Shown here one piece after another: positions 1 to 9,988 of a DNA stretch of 64,000 nucleotides. Both the position numbers and the translations under genes were made by a program. The first letter of the stretch is position 1. Each line of letters starts with the position of its first letter. Source of the stretch: Gammaproteobacteria bacterium (GTDB lineage Bacteria > Pseudomonadota > Gammaproteobacteria > Pseudomonadales > Ketobacteraceae); contig JABLXQ010000009.1 of the NCBI GenBank assembly GCA_013178375.1, positions 1 to 64,000 of the forward strand. The letters run 5' to 3'. The notes under the pieces were generated by a model. The model did not search any database. It worked only from the letters and a program-made list of their open reading frames with translations, and had not been told where the DNA came from.

Positions 1-127
1 ATCGACTGAAAGACAAACGCAAAGCCGGCGTCATTCGCCAAAACCGTAAACCCGACTAATCCGGGTGGGTCATTTTTAATTCGGCAAATCAGGGGTGAAG
101 TGGGTCAGTTTTCAGTCGGTGTTGACA
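1..127 (+). mobile_element. Right end of an IS21-family insertion sequence (partial)
   Basis: Bases 3-59 encode an IstB-like C-terminus. After it comes a non-coding tail with two copies of a GTGGGTCA motif (near 64-71 and 101-108) and an end reading GTCGGTGTTGACA. Multiple short internal repeats near the ends and a terminal CA dinucleotide fit the IS21 family. Beyond about base 127 the sequence becomes tnsB coding sequence, so I place the IS end there. The other end and the target duplication are outside the window. The exact boundary is inference from the TG...CA rule. Confidence 0.75.
3..59 (+). CDS. istB: IstB-like ATPase, C-terminal tail only (IS21 family)
   Basis: Reading from base 3 gives the 18-residue tail RLKDKRKAGVIRQNRKPD and then TAA at 57-59. 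This basic tail, ending RQNRKPD, is what I recognise from the C-terminus of IS21-family IstB helper ATPases. IstB is an AAA+ protein that loads the IstA transposase on target DNA. Only the tail is present because the window starts inside the gene. The identification rests on this short tail plus the IS21-like terminus that follows. Confidence 0.7.
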   Translation, partial: RLKDKRKAGVIRQNRKPD

Positions 128-1089
128 AACGCATCTTTCGGCAAAAAAGCATTGATGCAGGCTATACAAACTGAAGCGAATGAAGGCCTTTCAAAAGAGA
201 GCTGAAAACCAAGCACCATATGTGAGTGGTGATCAATCAGGACGGTAATGTTTGGCCGGCCAAGCAACGTCTTGTGATCATCATGAAGAACATGGACGTC
301 CAATAAAGTATGGTCTATTTCCACACGCTCAAGAATTCTTGTGGTTTCGATTCCGCTATGCGCGCTGGCAAGTTCCGCTTGAAAAGCCCGTATTCCCTGT
401 CTTGCCTTTTGCTTATTCTGATAATTCCCCTCTAACACACGAGATTGCACGGTAAGATAACTAGGCGCCTTTATCTTCTCACCGGGATTGTCCAGGTTAT
501 GTGCTATGATTTTGGCTTCAACATTACGATAGATCGAAGCCATCGAAGGTTGACTCAGCTTGTAATAGCGCTTTGCTTCCTTTCTTATTATCTCCAGTAC
601 CTTTATATTTATTTTCGGTTCACGGTGCCCCTTGAATCGATGCTTGGGATATAACCCACGCATTTTGTTCCCTGACTCTACAAAGCTTTTATACCACCCT
701 CGAACCGACTGCCAATGGGGCGGATTTTCATCTAACCCCATAGCAACCTCGCGTATTAGATTTCCAGCGTTTTTCTCGGTGATCTTACTGACACCGAGTT
801 CCATCAATTTTTTGACGTACCGATACTTCCTGTTGGTCTCCAGCTGCTCTTTTTCTGTGAGATCGGAAAACTTTAGCTCTCCAAAATCTCTAGACTCTGC
901 GAGAAGCCTAGCACCGCCCGTCGAATATATTTCATTGAGCTCATTTCTACTAATGGTTAGTACCGAGCCATTTCCTATATCCGCGAGAACAATCTCACTT
1001 TTCCCAACTGATCTAATAATTGCCCGCTCACAGGGAATCCCTTCAAAAAACTCAACGATTACACCTTCCATCCACAACTCAACAGACAT
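112..1089 (-). pseudogene. tnsB: TnsB-like DDE transposase, truncated by an IS insertion
   Basis: The 325-residue open frame is the front part of a Tn7-type TnsB/Mu-family transposase, which would normally be about 600-700 residues. Visible parts are an N-terminal DNA-binding region and the start of the RNase-H-fold domain. The motif EIDHT carries the first catalytic Asp, and TVLIDHHSHMVLGF carries the next conserved strand. The frame then runs into IS21-family sequence at about base 127 and stops after VNTD. The second Asp and the Glu of the DDE triad are missing, so this copy cannot catalyse strand transfer unless the IS excises precisely. It overlaps the end of tnsA by 11 bp, so the two were co-transcribed and translationally coupled. 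Confidence 0.85.
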
Positions 1090-1723
1090 CGAATCTCACC
1101 TCTGTTTTCATTGTCAGATGCTCTGCATTTATATCAAATCGCAAGTAGCCAAATGCCAGCCACGAATATATCTCTCTCAGATTGATCTTATCTCCAAGCT
1201 TAGATACCAGGTGTGAAAGAGGCATCGATAGGCTTACGCCTTCGGCACATTGGTGCAGATTTTTCATATTCAAGGAAGGTCGCTTTCTAAACTGGTAAAG
1301 CTTTTCATAGTTGGAAAGCAGCGGTTGACAATAAATTTCGCTCTCATCAACCAAAAGAAAGTCCGCTCCCGTATTTTCAAGCGAAGCCTCGAAGCAGGAA
1401 AAAAGACCCTGGTAATGTGCCGATTGAATCCGCTCCAGGGGCTTTACTTCAACGTACTTGAGTGCGCCAGAAACGTAGCGGACACCGAAGTCCGGTGTGT
1501 AGATCTTCTCGTCATCGCCAATAGGAATGTTAAATGTTCGTGGTTGAGGGAAATAAGTTTCAACGCTCGGATCGAATTCGAGGTGGAGGCAATACTTTGA
1601 TTCCAGGAGAGACTCGACGAGGATTGTCTTCCCGCCGTTCGCCTTGATCGGCGGGAAGCGAACAATATTTTTGACTGCTGATTTTGTGAGTTTACGGGCA
1701 GGGGTGTTCATTTTAAGGCTCAT
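1079..1723 (-). CDS. tnsA: TnsA-like endonuclease of a Tn7-like transposon
   Basis: This 214-residue protein matches the layout of TnsA, the endonuclease that cuts the 5' ends of Tn7-like elements and makes transposition cut-and-paste together with TnsB. The N-terminal catalytic domain shows a Glu in VESLLESKYC (about residues 36-45), the Asp of YTPDF and the Glu-Val-Lys of YVEVKP, the usual E-D-EVK restriction-enzyme-like core. The C-terminal part (about 140-214) would be the winged-helix domain that contacts TnsC. It is the first gene inside the transposon end, and tnsB overlaps its 3' end. An internal ATG at 1711 is an alternative start. The TnsB-box-like repeats upstream probably overlap its promoter, which would allow repression by TnsB as in Tn7 (inference). 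Confidence 0.88.
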   Translation of the reverse strand: MSLKMNTPARKLTKSAVKNIVRFPPIKANGGKTILVESLLESKYCLHLEFDPSVETYFPQPRTFNIPIGDDEKIYTPDFGVRYVSGALKYVEVKPLERIQSAHYQGLFSCFEASLENTGADFLLVDESEIYCQPLLSNYEKLYQFRKRPSLNMKNLHQCAEGVSLSMPLSHLVSKLGDKINLREIYSWLAFGYLRFDINAEHLTMKTEVRFDVC

Positions 1724-1755
1724 CCTGAGCTTCCATGCTCAAAATATACGCCTTT

Positions 1756-1823
1756 TTATAAAGTTTTCCTAAATTTTCTATAGGTTATTCCTATAATTTT
1801 ATAAACTTTTCCTATAATTTACA
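1756..1823 (-). repeat. Three tandem TnsB-binding-like repeats at the transposon end
   Basis: Three copies of a roughly 21-22 bp AT-rich unit lie head to tail. On the plus strand each has a TATAAA/TATAGG-like half, then TTTTCCTA or TTATTCCTA, then an AATTT-like tail. The CCTA cores start at 1768, 1790 and 1811, spaced 22 and 21 bp, about two helical turns. Tn7's right end is likewise built of overlapping 22-bp TnsB sites. The outermost bases read TGTAAATTATAGG on the minus strand. Confidence 0.8.
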
Positions 1824-1829
1824 CATCGC

Positions 1830-3719
1830 TCAGATAACTGCCAGATTACCCTTCGATTCCAGCCATTCCTTGCGGTCGCCGGCACGTTTCTTCGCCAGCA
1901 GCAGATCCATCGATTCATTGGAATCATCGCCCTGCTCCACCACCAACTGCACCAGACGCCGCGTCTCGGTGGCCATGGTGGTTTCGCGCAACTGCAACGG
2001 ATTCATTTCACCCAAGCCCTTGAAGCGGGTCACCTGGATCGCGCCGCGTTTTTTCTCGGCCTTGATGCGATCGAGCACACCCTGCTTCTCCGCTTCGTCC
2101 AGCGCGTAATACACATCCTTGCCGATGTCGATGCGATAGAGCGGCGGCATCGCCACGTACACGTGCCCCGCCAGCACCAGCGGGCGGAAATGACGCAGAA
2201 ACAGCGCGCACAACAACGTGGCAATGTGCGCACCATCGGAGTCCGCGTCCGCCAGAATACACACCTTGCTGTAACGCAGATTGCTCAGATCATCCGACGC
2301 CGGTTCCAGCCCGATCGCCACGGAAATGTCGTGCACTTCCTGCGAGCCAAGAATTTCGTTGGAATCCACTTCCCAGGTATTGAGGATTTTCCCGCGCAAC
2401 GGCATCACCGCCTGGAATTCACGATCGCGGGCCTGTTTGGCGGAACCACCGGCGGAATCCCCTTCCACCAGAAACAATTCGGAACGGTCTGAATCCTGAC
2501 TGGAACAGTCCGCCAGTTTGCCCGGCAGTGCGGGGCCGGCGGTGATTTTCTTGCGCACCACTTTCTTGCTGGCACGCAGACGTTTCTGCGCGTTGTTGAT
2601 CGCCAGATCCGCCAGCGCGTCGCCGTCGGCCGTGTGCTGGTGCAGCCACAGACTGAAGGAATCCTTCACCACGCCCGAGACAAATGCAGCCGTCTGCCGC
2701 GACGATAGTTTTTCCTTGGTCTGGCCGGCGAACTGCGGGTCCTGCATTTTCACCGACAGCACGAAGGAGCATTTTTCCCACACGTCTTCCGCCGTAAGTT
2801 TGATACCGCGCGGCAACAGGTTGCGGTTCTCGCAATATTCGCGCATCGCTTCCAGCAGACCGGTGCGAAGGCCATTCACGTGAGTACCGCCCTGCACCGT
2901 GGGAATCAGGTTGACGTAACCTTCCGTCACCAGCTCGCCACCTTCCGGCAGCCACTGCACAGCCCAGTCCACCGCTTCGGTCTCCGCCTGCATGCTGCCG
3001 ACAAAGGGTTCTTCCGGCAGCACAGTCCAGCCCTGATTGGCGGTCTGCAGATAATCTTTCAAACCATCCTGGTAACACCACTCCTGCACTTCACCACTGT
3101 TTTCATCGGTGAATTTTACTTTCAGGCCCGGGCACAGCACGGCTTTGGCGCGCAGCAAATGTGCCAGACGGGGCACGGCGTATTTGGTAGTGTCGAAATA
3201 TTTCGGGTCCGGCAGGAAGCGCACCGCAGTACCGGTGCTGCGCTTGGGGCAGGTGCCGATGATTTCCAGATCGGTGGCCTTGTCGCCATTCTTGAATCCC
3301 ATGCGGTAAATATTGCCGTCGCGCTGGATGGTGACTTCCAGCACACTCGACAGCGCATTCACCACCGACACGCCCACGCCGTGCAGACCGCCGGAGAACT
3401 GGTAATTCTTGTTGGAAAACTTGCCGCCCGCGTGCAGCGTGCAGAGGATCACTTCGATGCCGGGCACGCCTTTTTCCGGGTGGATGTCCACCGGCATGCC
3501 GCGGCCGTCGTCTTTCACTTCACAGGAACCATCTTTGTACACGGTGACTTCAATGCTGGTGGCATGGCCTGCCAGCGCTTCGTCCACGCTGTTGTCGATG
3601 ACTTCCTGCGCCAGATGGTTGGGGCGCGTGGTGTCGGTGTACATGCCCGGGCGCTTGCGCACCGGGTCGAGGCCACTGAGAACTTCTATGGATTCGGCTG
3701 TGTAATTGTCTGCTGCCAT
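1830..3719 (-). CDS. parE: DNA topoisomerase IV subunit B
   Basis: ParE supplies the ATPase and TOPRIM halves of topoisomerase IV, which decatenates daughter chromosomes with ParC. The 629-residue length is normal. The GHKL ATPase domain shows the catalytic Glu and the Mg-binding Asn in QEVIDNSVDEALAG (about 38-51), DGRGMP (71-76) and the ATP-lid motif GGLHGVG (110-116). The TOPRIM domain has LVEGDSAGGSA and the acidic DADSDGAH motif, and the C-terminus has the conserved RFKGLGEMNP. The protein is intact to its natural C-terminus although a Tn7-like element ends 6 bp beyond the stop. parE is last in a minus-strand run behind yqiA and cpdA. Confidence 0.97.
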   Translation of the reverse strand: MAADNYTAESIEVLSGLDPVRKRPGMYTDTTRPNHLAQEVIDNSVDEALAGHATSIEVTVYKDGSCEVKDDGRGMPVDIHPEKGVPGIEVILCTLHAGGKFSNKNYQFSGGLHGVGVSVVNALSSVLEVTIQRDGNIYRMGFKNGDKATDLEIIGTCPKRSTGTAVRFLPDPKYFDTTKYAVPRLAHLLRAKAVLCPGLKVKFTDENSGEVQEWCYQDGLKDYLQTANQGWTVLPEEPFVGSMQAETEAVDWAVQWLPEGGELVTEGYVNLIPTVQGGTHVNGLRTGLLEAMREYCENRNLLPRGIKLTAEDVWEKCSFVLSVKMQDPQFAGQTKEKLSSRQTAAFVSGVVKDSFSLWLHQHTADGDALADLAINNAQKRLRASKKVVRKKITAGPALPGKLADCSSQDSDRSELFLVEGDSAGGSAKQARDREFQAVMPLRGKILNTWEVDSNEILGSQEVHDISVAIGLEPASDDLSNLRYSKVCILADADSDGAHIATLLCALFLRHFRPLVLAGHVYVAMPPLYRIDIGKDVYYALDEAEKQGVLDRIKAEKKRGAIQVTRFKGLGEMNPLQLRETTMATETRRLVQLVVEQGDDSNESMDLLLAKKRAGDRKEWLESKGNLAVI

Positions 3720-3742
3720 GAGTGCTGCGTATTTCCGGTTGG

Positions 3743-4321
3743 CTAGATATTGAAGAAGGAAAAAATTGTCTGCAGATGCTGTTCAAAACCGTCGAAGCCG
3801 TGGGAACCGCCCTGCTCCACAATCTGGCGGCAGCCCGCGTACTTTGCCACGCCCTGCTGGTAATCCAGTACTTCGTCGCCGGTCTGGGTCAGCAGCAGGT
3901 AGCGTTGCACGTTGGTCACTGGCACCACGTCCAGTTCGCGCAGTTGCTGAATATGCTGTTCAGTGAAGCTGTATTTTTCCCCGGTGTAAATGTTTTCATT
4001 TTCCCCCAGGTAATCCCGCAGCAATTCAAAGGGGCGCACGGCGGGATTCACCAGCACCAGCGGCAGATCGAACTGCTCCGCAACGAAAGTGCCGTAAAAC
4101 CCGCCCATGGAGCTGCCGATCAACCCGACGCGTTCCGGCAGGCAAGCGGCGACAGCTGCCTGCAAAATGGCAATGGCGCGGGCCGGATCATAGGGCAGCG
4201 TGGGCACCTGGTAGCGCACATGGGGCTTGTCGGCCGCGGCACGCGCCAGCAGGCGGGCCTTGGCGGATTGGGGCGAGCTGTTGAAACCGTGAATATAGAA
4301 AAGATGAAAGGGTACAGGCAT
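3743..4321 (-). CDS. yqiA: YqiA-family alpha/beta-hydrolase (esterase)
   Basis: A small 192-residue alpha/beta-hydrolase of the YqiA/UPF0227 type, reported as an esterase in E. coli with an unknown natural substrate. The oxyanion-region motif YIHGFNSSP is at 9-17, the nucleophile elbow GSSMGG at 69-74 with Ser71, and a late His in GGSHGF near the C-terminus completes the triad. There is no signal peptide, so it is cytosolic. It sits between cpdA (11 bp upstream) and parE (23 bp downstream), the linkage also seen in enterobacteria and pseudomonads, and is probably co-transcribed with both. Confidence 0.9.
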   Translation of the reverse strand: MPVPFHLFYIHGFNSSPQSAKARLLARAAADKPHVRYQVPTLPYDPARAIAILQAAVAACLPERVGLIGSSMGGFYGTFVAEQFDLPLVLVNPAVRPFELLRDYLGENENIYTGEKYSFTEQHIQQLRELDVVPVTNVQRYLLLTQTGDEVLDYQQGVAKYAGCRQIVEQGGSHGFDGFEQHLQTIFSFFNI

Positions 4322-4332
4322 GGAGCGAAAGG

Positions 4333-5139
4333 CTAATAGCCCTTCACGCTGTAATCAACCACAAAATCCACGCCGGTGACACGGGATACGCCGGTGTCGA
4401 TGCCGCCGTTGGCATGCAGATCCAGCCAGCGATAACCGGGTGACTCGCTGTCCACCGCAAAATCCTGGCTCTGGGGTTTGAACTGCACGCAGGTGGACGG
4501 CACCGACATCAGCTTCACACCCTTGCGCACGGTTTCAAATACCTGGTGCACATGCCCCCAGATAATGGATTTCACGTTGGAGTAACGGTCCACCACCTTG
4601 AAGAAGTCGGCGGCGTTACCGACGATCTGCTGGTCCAGCCAGGCACTGCCCACCGGCACCGGCTGGTGATGCAGTGCAATCAGCACATGCTTGCCGGCGG
4701 ATTCCCGCAGAGATTTGTCCAGAAAAAGAAGCTCGCCACCGGTGAAATTGCCGGGCACTTTGCCACGAATGGTGGAGTCGAGCATGATGATTTGCCAGTG
4801 GCCCATATCAATGACGCAGGGGCTCATGCGCTGGGCGACCTGGTGATTGGCCATGACATCGGTGAGATCGTGATTGCCCGGCAGCCAGTACACAGGGCAG
4901 GTGAAGCGCTGCATGTGCTGGTGAAAGCGGGCGTAGGAGTCGGCGGTACCATCCTGCGACAGATCACCGGTGGCCAGCACCAGTTCCATGGCGGGCTGCT
5001 CGGCCGTGACCAGGTCCATCACCTTGCCCAGGCTATGTTCGGTATTCAAACCCAACAACTTGCCTTCCGGATTCTTGAACAGATGGCAGTCGGATAGTTG
5101 AATGACGCGAATTGAAGGTTGGTTAGGGCGTGAGACCAA
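4333..5139 (-). CDS. cpdA: 3',5'-cyclic AMP phosphodiesterase, CpdA type
   Basis: A calcineurin-like metallophosphoesterase that hydrolyses cAMP and so tunes CRP/Vfr signalling. Metal-binding motifs appear in order: D17-x-H19 in QLSDCHL, GDLSQDG near 58, PGNHD near 89-93, HHQPVP in the middle and GHVHQ near 190. The length of 268 is typical. The only in-frame initiator before an upstream stop is TTG at 5139, so I take a TTG start. A clear ribosome-binding site is not visible, so weak initiation is possible. It heads the cpdA-yqiA-parE run. The gap to yqiB (5140-5313) shows no gene. Confidence 0.9.
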   Translation of the reverse strand: MVSRPNQPSIRVIQLSDCHLFKNPEGKLLGLNTEHSLGKVMDLVTAEQPAMELVLATGDLSQDGTADSYARFHQHMQRFTCPVYWLPGNHDLTDVMANHQVAQRMSPCVIDMGHWQIIMLDSTIRGKVPGNFTGGELLFLDKSLRESAGKHVLIALHHQPVPVGSAWLDQQIVGNAADFFKVVDRYSNVKSIIWGHVHQVFETVRKGVKLMSVPSTCVQFKPQSQDFAVDSESPGYRWLDLHANGGIDTGVSRVTGVDFVVDYSVKGY

Positions 5140-5313
5140 GAGTCAATCCATTAAATGGGTATGGAGATAACTTATAACCCACATCCGCCGGTGCCGCCAG
5201 TTGCAGGTTACCAGCTTTTCAGTATAACGGGTTTTATTCGCAAGATGTTAAGTCCGTTGGCGTTTTTGCCAGAATTGCAAGCCGGCATATTCACACCGGC
5301 AAAAACTGCGGAT

Positions 5314-5769
5314 TCAGTCACAGGACTTGAATCGCACCAGTGCGCGGCCCGAGCGCAGGCAGAATTCCAGCCACTCCCCCAGGAAAGCATTCTGCTGGGC
5401 CTTTTCGTCGCGCTGGAACATCTTGTCGTTGGGATATTCGTAGCGTTCGCGCAGGTAACGGTTGCGCTGGAATGACAGCACTTCCGCCATCTGGGCATCG
5501 TGATATAGCCGCACGGTGATGGTGGGCTTGGGTACCCAGTCGTTGAGCAGGGATTCCTGGGCTACTGCCACGGTGGTGGTGTAGCGGCTGCGCTCCACCA
5601 CGGAAATGCTGACCTGACGCAGCTGATCGGAATTGGCATCGACGCCGAACAGCCACTGATCCTGGTCGTCCAGGGCGGGCAACAGGCGAATCAGACGGTG
5701 GTAATTGATTTCGCAATCACCCAGCATCTTGCGCAGGTCCGGTGTGTAACGCCGTTTTTTTACTGCCAT
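5314..5769 (-). CDS. yqiB: DUF1249 (YqiB-like) conserved protein
   Basis: A 151-residue cytosolic protein of the YqiB/DUF1249 family, of unknown function. It starts MAVKKRRYTPDLRKML and carries the family pattern of a CEINYHRLIRLLP stretch near residue 20 and a YPNDKMFQRDEKAQQNAFL stretch near residue 110. I prefer the ATG at 5769 over an upstream in-frame start that would add 12 unconserved residues. With this start it overlaps the end of nudF by 10 bp, indicating coupled translation. The nudF-yqiB-cpdA-yqiA-parE order is conserved among gammaproteobacteria, which supports the identification. Confidence 0.88.
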   Translation of the reverse strand: MAVKKRRYTPDLRKMLGDCEINYHRLIRLLPALDDQDQWLFGVDANSDQLRQVSISVVERSRYTTTVAVAQESLLNDWVPKPTITVRLYHDAQMAEVLSFQRNRYLRERYEYPNDKMFQRDEKAQQNAFLGEWLEFCLRSGRALVRFKSCD

Positions 5770-6383
5770 TTTTCCTGCAACCGTTGGTAGTTCATCTGCA
5801 GCCACTGCAACGCGATGATGGTCGCCGCGTTGTTGATGTAATTCTCCTGCAGGATGTTCCAGGCTTCCTCACGGGGAAACACCTGCACCCAGATATCCTC
5901 GCCTTCTTCCGGCAGACCGTGCACGCCGCCCACCCCACTGGAGTCGATACCACCGCAGTACAGGAACAGCTTTTCGTTGCTGCCGCCGGGGCTGGGGTAG
6001 TACTCGGCGATGTATTCCAGATCCAGTACGTCGCTACCAGCTTCCTCCACCGCCTCGCGATGGACCACGTCTTCCGGCTTTTCGCCTTCCTCGACGATAC
6101 CGGCTACCAGCTCCAGTTGCCAGGGGCCTTCGGGCGCATCAAGGGCGCCGATGCGAAACTGCTCCAGCAGCACCACGCTGTCGCGGTAGGGATCGTAGAG
6201 CAGCACACCCACCGCCGGGCCACGGTCGAAGCACTCGCGCGTGATGATGCCGCTCCAGCCGCCATCAATCAGGCGGTGCTTTAGCCGGTACTTGTGCATC
6301 CGGAAAAAACCTTCATAAACAGTGGTTTTTTCAAGAATTTCTACATCATCGCCCGAAAAGCAGGGGCCGTCTTTCACGTCCAT
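5760..6383 (-). CDS. nudF: ADP-ribose pyrophosphatase (Nudix hydrolase)
   Basis: Hydrolyses ADP-ribose to AMP and ribose 5-phosphate. The Nudix box is complete at about residues 95-116: G95, then EEGEKPEDVV, then REAVEEAG, giving the GX5EX7REUXEEXGU pattern. The N-terminal region with GVLLYDPYRDSVVLLEQFRIGA is the ADPR-pyrophosphatase subfamily beta-sheet region and helps separate it from other Nudix enzymes. Length is 207. It is the first gene of the nudF-yqiB pair; thiC ends 117 bp upstream. In many relatives nudF is divergent from tolC, but tolC is not here. Confidence 0.92.
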   Translation of the reverse strand: MDVKDGPCFSGDDVEILEKTTVYEGFFRMHKYRLKHRLIDGGWSGIITRECFDRGPAVGVLLYDPYRDSVVLLEQFRIGALDAPEGPWQLELVAGIVEEGEKPEDVVHREAVEEAGSDVLDLEYIAEYYPSPGGSNEKLFLYCGGIDSSGVGGVHGLPEEGEDIWVQVFPREEAWNILQENYINNAATIIALQWLQMNYQRLQEKWQ

Positions 6384-6500
6384 GAATTACTCCCGCCGCA
6401 GCGTGGGATCATCCTTACAGGCTAGCCACAAAAAGCCGCCGCCTCAATGCAATCCCGCTCGACCTGCAGTGCCCCGGCCGGGCTGGACATCCTTGTCCAA

Positions 6501-8405
<1,905 letters not shown>

Positions 8406-8463
8406 TCAACCGGTAAAACCACTGGAAACGCGCGGATTCGCCGGGAAGAGGGGAGTGGCGGGA

Positions 8464-8492
8464 ACTATATACAGCGCAGGCGGGGGCAGCAA
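8464..8492 (-). promoter_or_regulatory. Candidate sigma70 promoter of thiC
   Basis: On the minus strand TTGCTG (8487-8492) is followed after exactly 17 bp by TATAGT (8464-8469). Both match the sigma70 consensus at four of six positions or better. The promoter lies in the gap after the waaA stop, about 70 bp upstream of the thiC ATG. No THI-box is seen between promoter and start. Confidence 0.55.
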
Positions 8493-8505
8493 CTCCAAAG
8501 GCGGT

Positions 8506-9795
8506 TCAGGTGCGGACCAGCAGCCGCTGAATATGGTAGAGAACCCGGTCCAGCGCGCCCCGGTTCTGCTCCATCACTGCGCGGCCCAGCCGGGCCAGGC
8601 GCTGCCGCTCGGCCTCATCGTCAAACAGCGCCAGCACCGCCTGCCCCAGCCCCAGCGGCGTGGTGACGGTGGTCAGCACGCCCTGCTCGGTCAGCAGGTC
8701 CGCCACCATCTGGAAGTTGAACACATGGGGACCAGTGATGGCGGGGGTGCCCACCGCCAGCGGTTCCAGCATGTTGTGGCCACCCACCGGCTCCAGGCTG
8801 CCGCCGATGAAGGCGACATCCGCCGCCGCCAGCAGCTTCAGCATCTGCCCCATCACGTCGCCGAGTACCACGCTGGTTTCCGGTGAAACCGGTTGCGGCT
8901 GGCTGAAACGGGCGGTTTTCCAGCCGTGTCTTTGCAGCAGGGCCGCAACGCTCTCGAAACGCTCCGGATGGCGTGGCACCAGCACCAGCAGGGCATCGGG
9001 CCTTTCGCAGTGAATCAGGCGGAAGGCTTCCAGCACCTGATCGTCCTCGCCTTCGTGAGTGCTGGCGGCGATGAAAACCTTGCGCTGCTCTCCCCACTGC
9101 TGGCGCAGGTCTTTTGCCTGCTGCAACAGATCATCGTCCACATTCAGGTCGAACTTGACGGTACCGGTCACCTGCAGCGACGCCGGCGGCAGGCCCAGCT
9201 CAATGAAGCGCTCGCCATCGGCTTCGGACTGGGCAGCGATGACGGAGATCTCCCGCAGCATGGGGCGGGTGAGGGTCAACACGCGACGGTAACCCTGGGC
9301 CGACTTTTCCGACAGCCGCGCATTGGCGATCAGGATCGGGATGCGGCGCTTGTGGGTGAAGTGGATCAGGTTGGGCCACAGCTCGGTTTCCAACACCACC
9401 AGAATGCGCGGACTGAAGCGGGAGAGGAAACTGTTGATGGATACGGGCAGCTCATAGGGCAGATAGACGTGGACCACCCGGCGGGACAGGATTTCAGCGG
9501 CGAAGGCCGACTGCACCCGCTCCGAGCCGGTGGGCGTCATGGTGGTGATGACAATGGGGGTGTCGGGATAGGCCTGCAGGAGCCGCCGGATCAGGGGCTG
9601 GGCGGCCATGAACTCGCCAACGGAGACAGTGTGGAGCCAGAGACTGGTCTCGAGTGGTGCAACACGGTACAACCCAAACCGCTCGGGAATGCGCTGACGA
9701 TAACCCGGATTGACGCGGCCGCGCTGATAGAGCCGGAACAGCAGGAACGGGGTGGCCACGTAGAAGGCCAGGGTGTAGAGCCAGCGGGCGAGCAT
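8506..9795 (-). CDS. waaA: Kdo transferase
   Basis: WaaA (KdtA) adds Kdo from CMP-Kdo to lipid IVA at the inner membrane, the first step of LPS core assembly. At 429 residues it has the usual length. An N-terminal hydrophobic anchor (LYTLAFYVATPFLLFRLYQRG) is followed by the WLHTVSVGE motif near 53-61. Further signatures are the VLETELWPNL stretch near 135 and, in the C-terminal GT-B domain, FIGGSLEPVGGHNMLEPLA, which binds the nucleotide sugar. It is the last conserved gene before the variable polysaccharide block and reads away from it. Confidence 0.95.
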   Translation of the reverse strand: MLARWLYTLAFYVATPFLLFRLYQRGRVNPGYRQRIPERFGLYRVAPLETSLWLHTVSVGEFMAAQPLIRRLLQAYPDTPIVITTMTPTGSERVQSAFAAEILSRRVVHVYLPYELPVSINSFLSRFSPRILVVLETELWPNLIHFTHKRRIPILIANARLSEKSAQGYRRVLTLTRPMLREISVIAAQSEADGERFIELGLPPASLQVTGTVKFDLNVDDDLLQQAKDLRQQWGEQRKVFIAASTHEGEDDQVLEAFRLIHCERPDALLVLVPRHPERFESVAALLQRHGWKTARFSQPQPVSPETSVVLGDVMGQMLKLLAAADVAFIGGSLEPVGGHNMLEPLAVGTPAITGPHVFNFQMVADLLTEQGVLTTVTTPLGLGQAVLALFDDEAERQRLARLGRAVMEQNRGALDRVLYHIQRLLVRT

Positions 9796-9824
9796 GGGGG
9801 AGTCCTTTACGGCGTTGTATTCGA

Positions 9825-9853
9825 ATTATAGAGCGACCTGACCCGCCCCCACA
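9825..9853 (-). promoter_or_regulatory. Candidate waaA promoter
   Basis: A perfect TATAAT on the minus strand lies at 9825-9830, about 30 bp from the waaA ATG. The -35 hexamer at the right distance (TGTGGG, 9848-9853) is weak, so an activator or an extended context may matter. Confidence 0.4.
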
Positions 9854-9924
9854 GGCAACCGGCCCACAAATTTAACAGCCTTACTTGTCAGCGTCGGGTA
9901 ATCGCCAGATACTTGCGCGGCTTG

Positions 9925-9946
9925 CCGGTGATGCTGTTCTCACCGG
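9925..9946. repeat. Inverted repeat upstream of the GT25 gene
   Basis: CCGGTGA (9925-9931) and TCACCGG (9940-9946) are perfect 7-bp arms around an 8-bp spacer. They lie 42 bp before the GT25 start in the 193-bp waaA/GT25 divergent gap. It could be an operator or a 5'-UTR hairpin. I saw no ops/JUMPstart sequence in this gap. Confidence 0.4.
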
Positions 9947-9988
9947 GGCTGAGAACTACCGAACGTCCTGGAATTTGCGGAAAATATC

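Larger units (their letters stand above)
1..1823 (-). mobile_element. Tn7-like transposon, tnsA-side end inserted at the 3' end of parE
   Basis: The segment holds tnsA and a 5' part of tnsB, both reading away from the end. The end has three tandem TnsB-box-like repeats and finishes with ACA at 1821-1823 (TGT on the minus strand, as in Tn7 ends). Only six bases separate it from the parE stop codon. In Tn7 the right end, next to tnsA, is the one proximal to the target gene, and the same geometry is seen here. CATCG at 1824-1828 is the candidate copy of a 5-bp target duplication. The rest of the element, including cargo, tnsC and any tniQ/tnsD, lies left of the window. An IS21-type element sits inside tnsB. 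Confidence 0.82.

Noticed and set aside
1756-1823. CRISPR-like repeat array
   Set aside because: The three units are imperfect, have no spacers of constant length, and fit TnsB boxes at a transposon end. No cas genes are near.
1-1823. CRISPR-associated transposon (CAST)
   Set aside because: tnsA and tnsB alone do not show this. No cas, tnsC or tniQ gene is in the window, so only a Tn7-like element can be claimed.
2163-2492. Plus-strand frames inside parE
   Set aside because: Shadow frames of the parE coding sequence; no start signals and no protein family.
9796-9988. ops/JUMPstart antitermination element before the glycan genes
   Set aside because: I found no GGCGGTAGCGT core in the gap.
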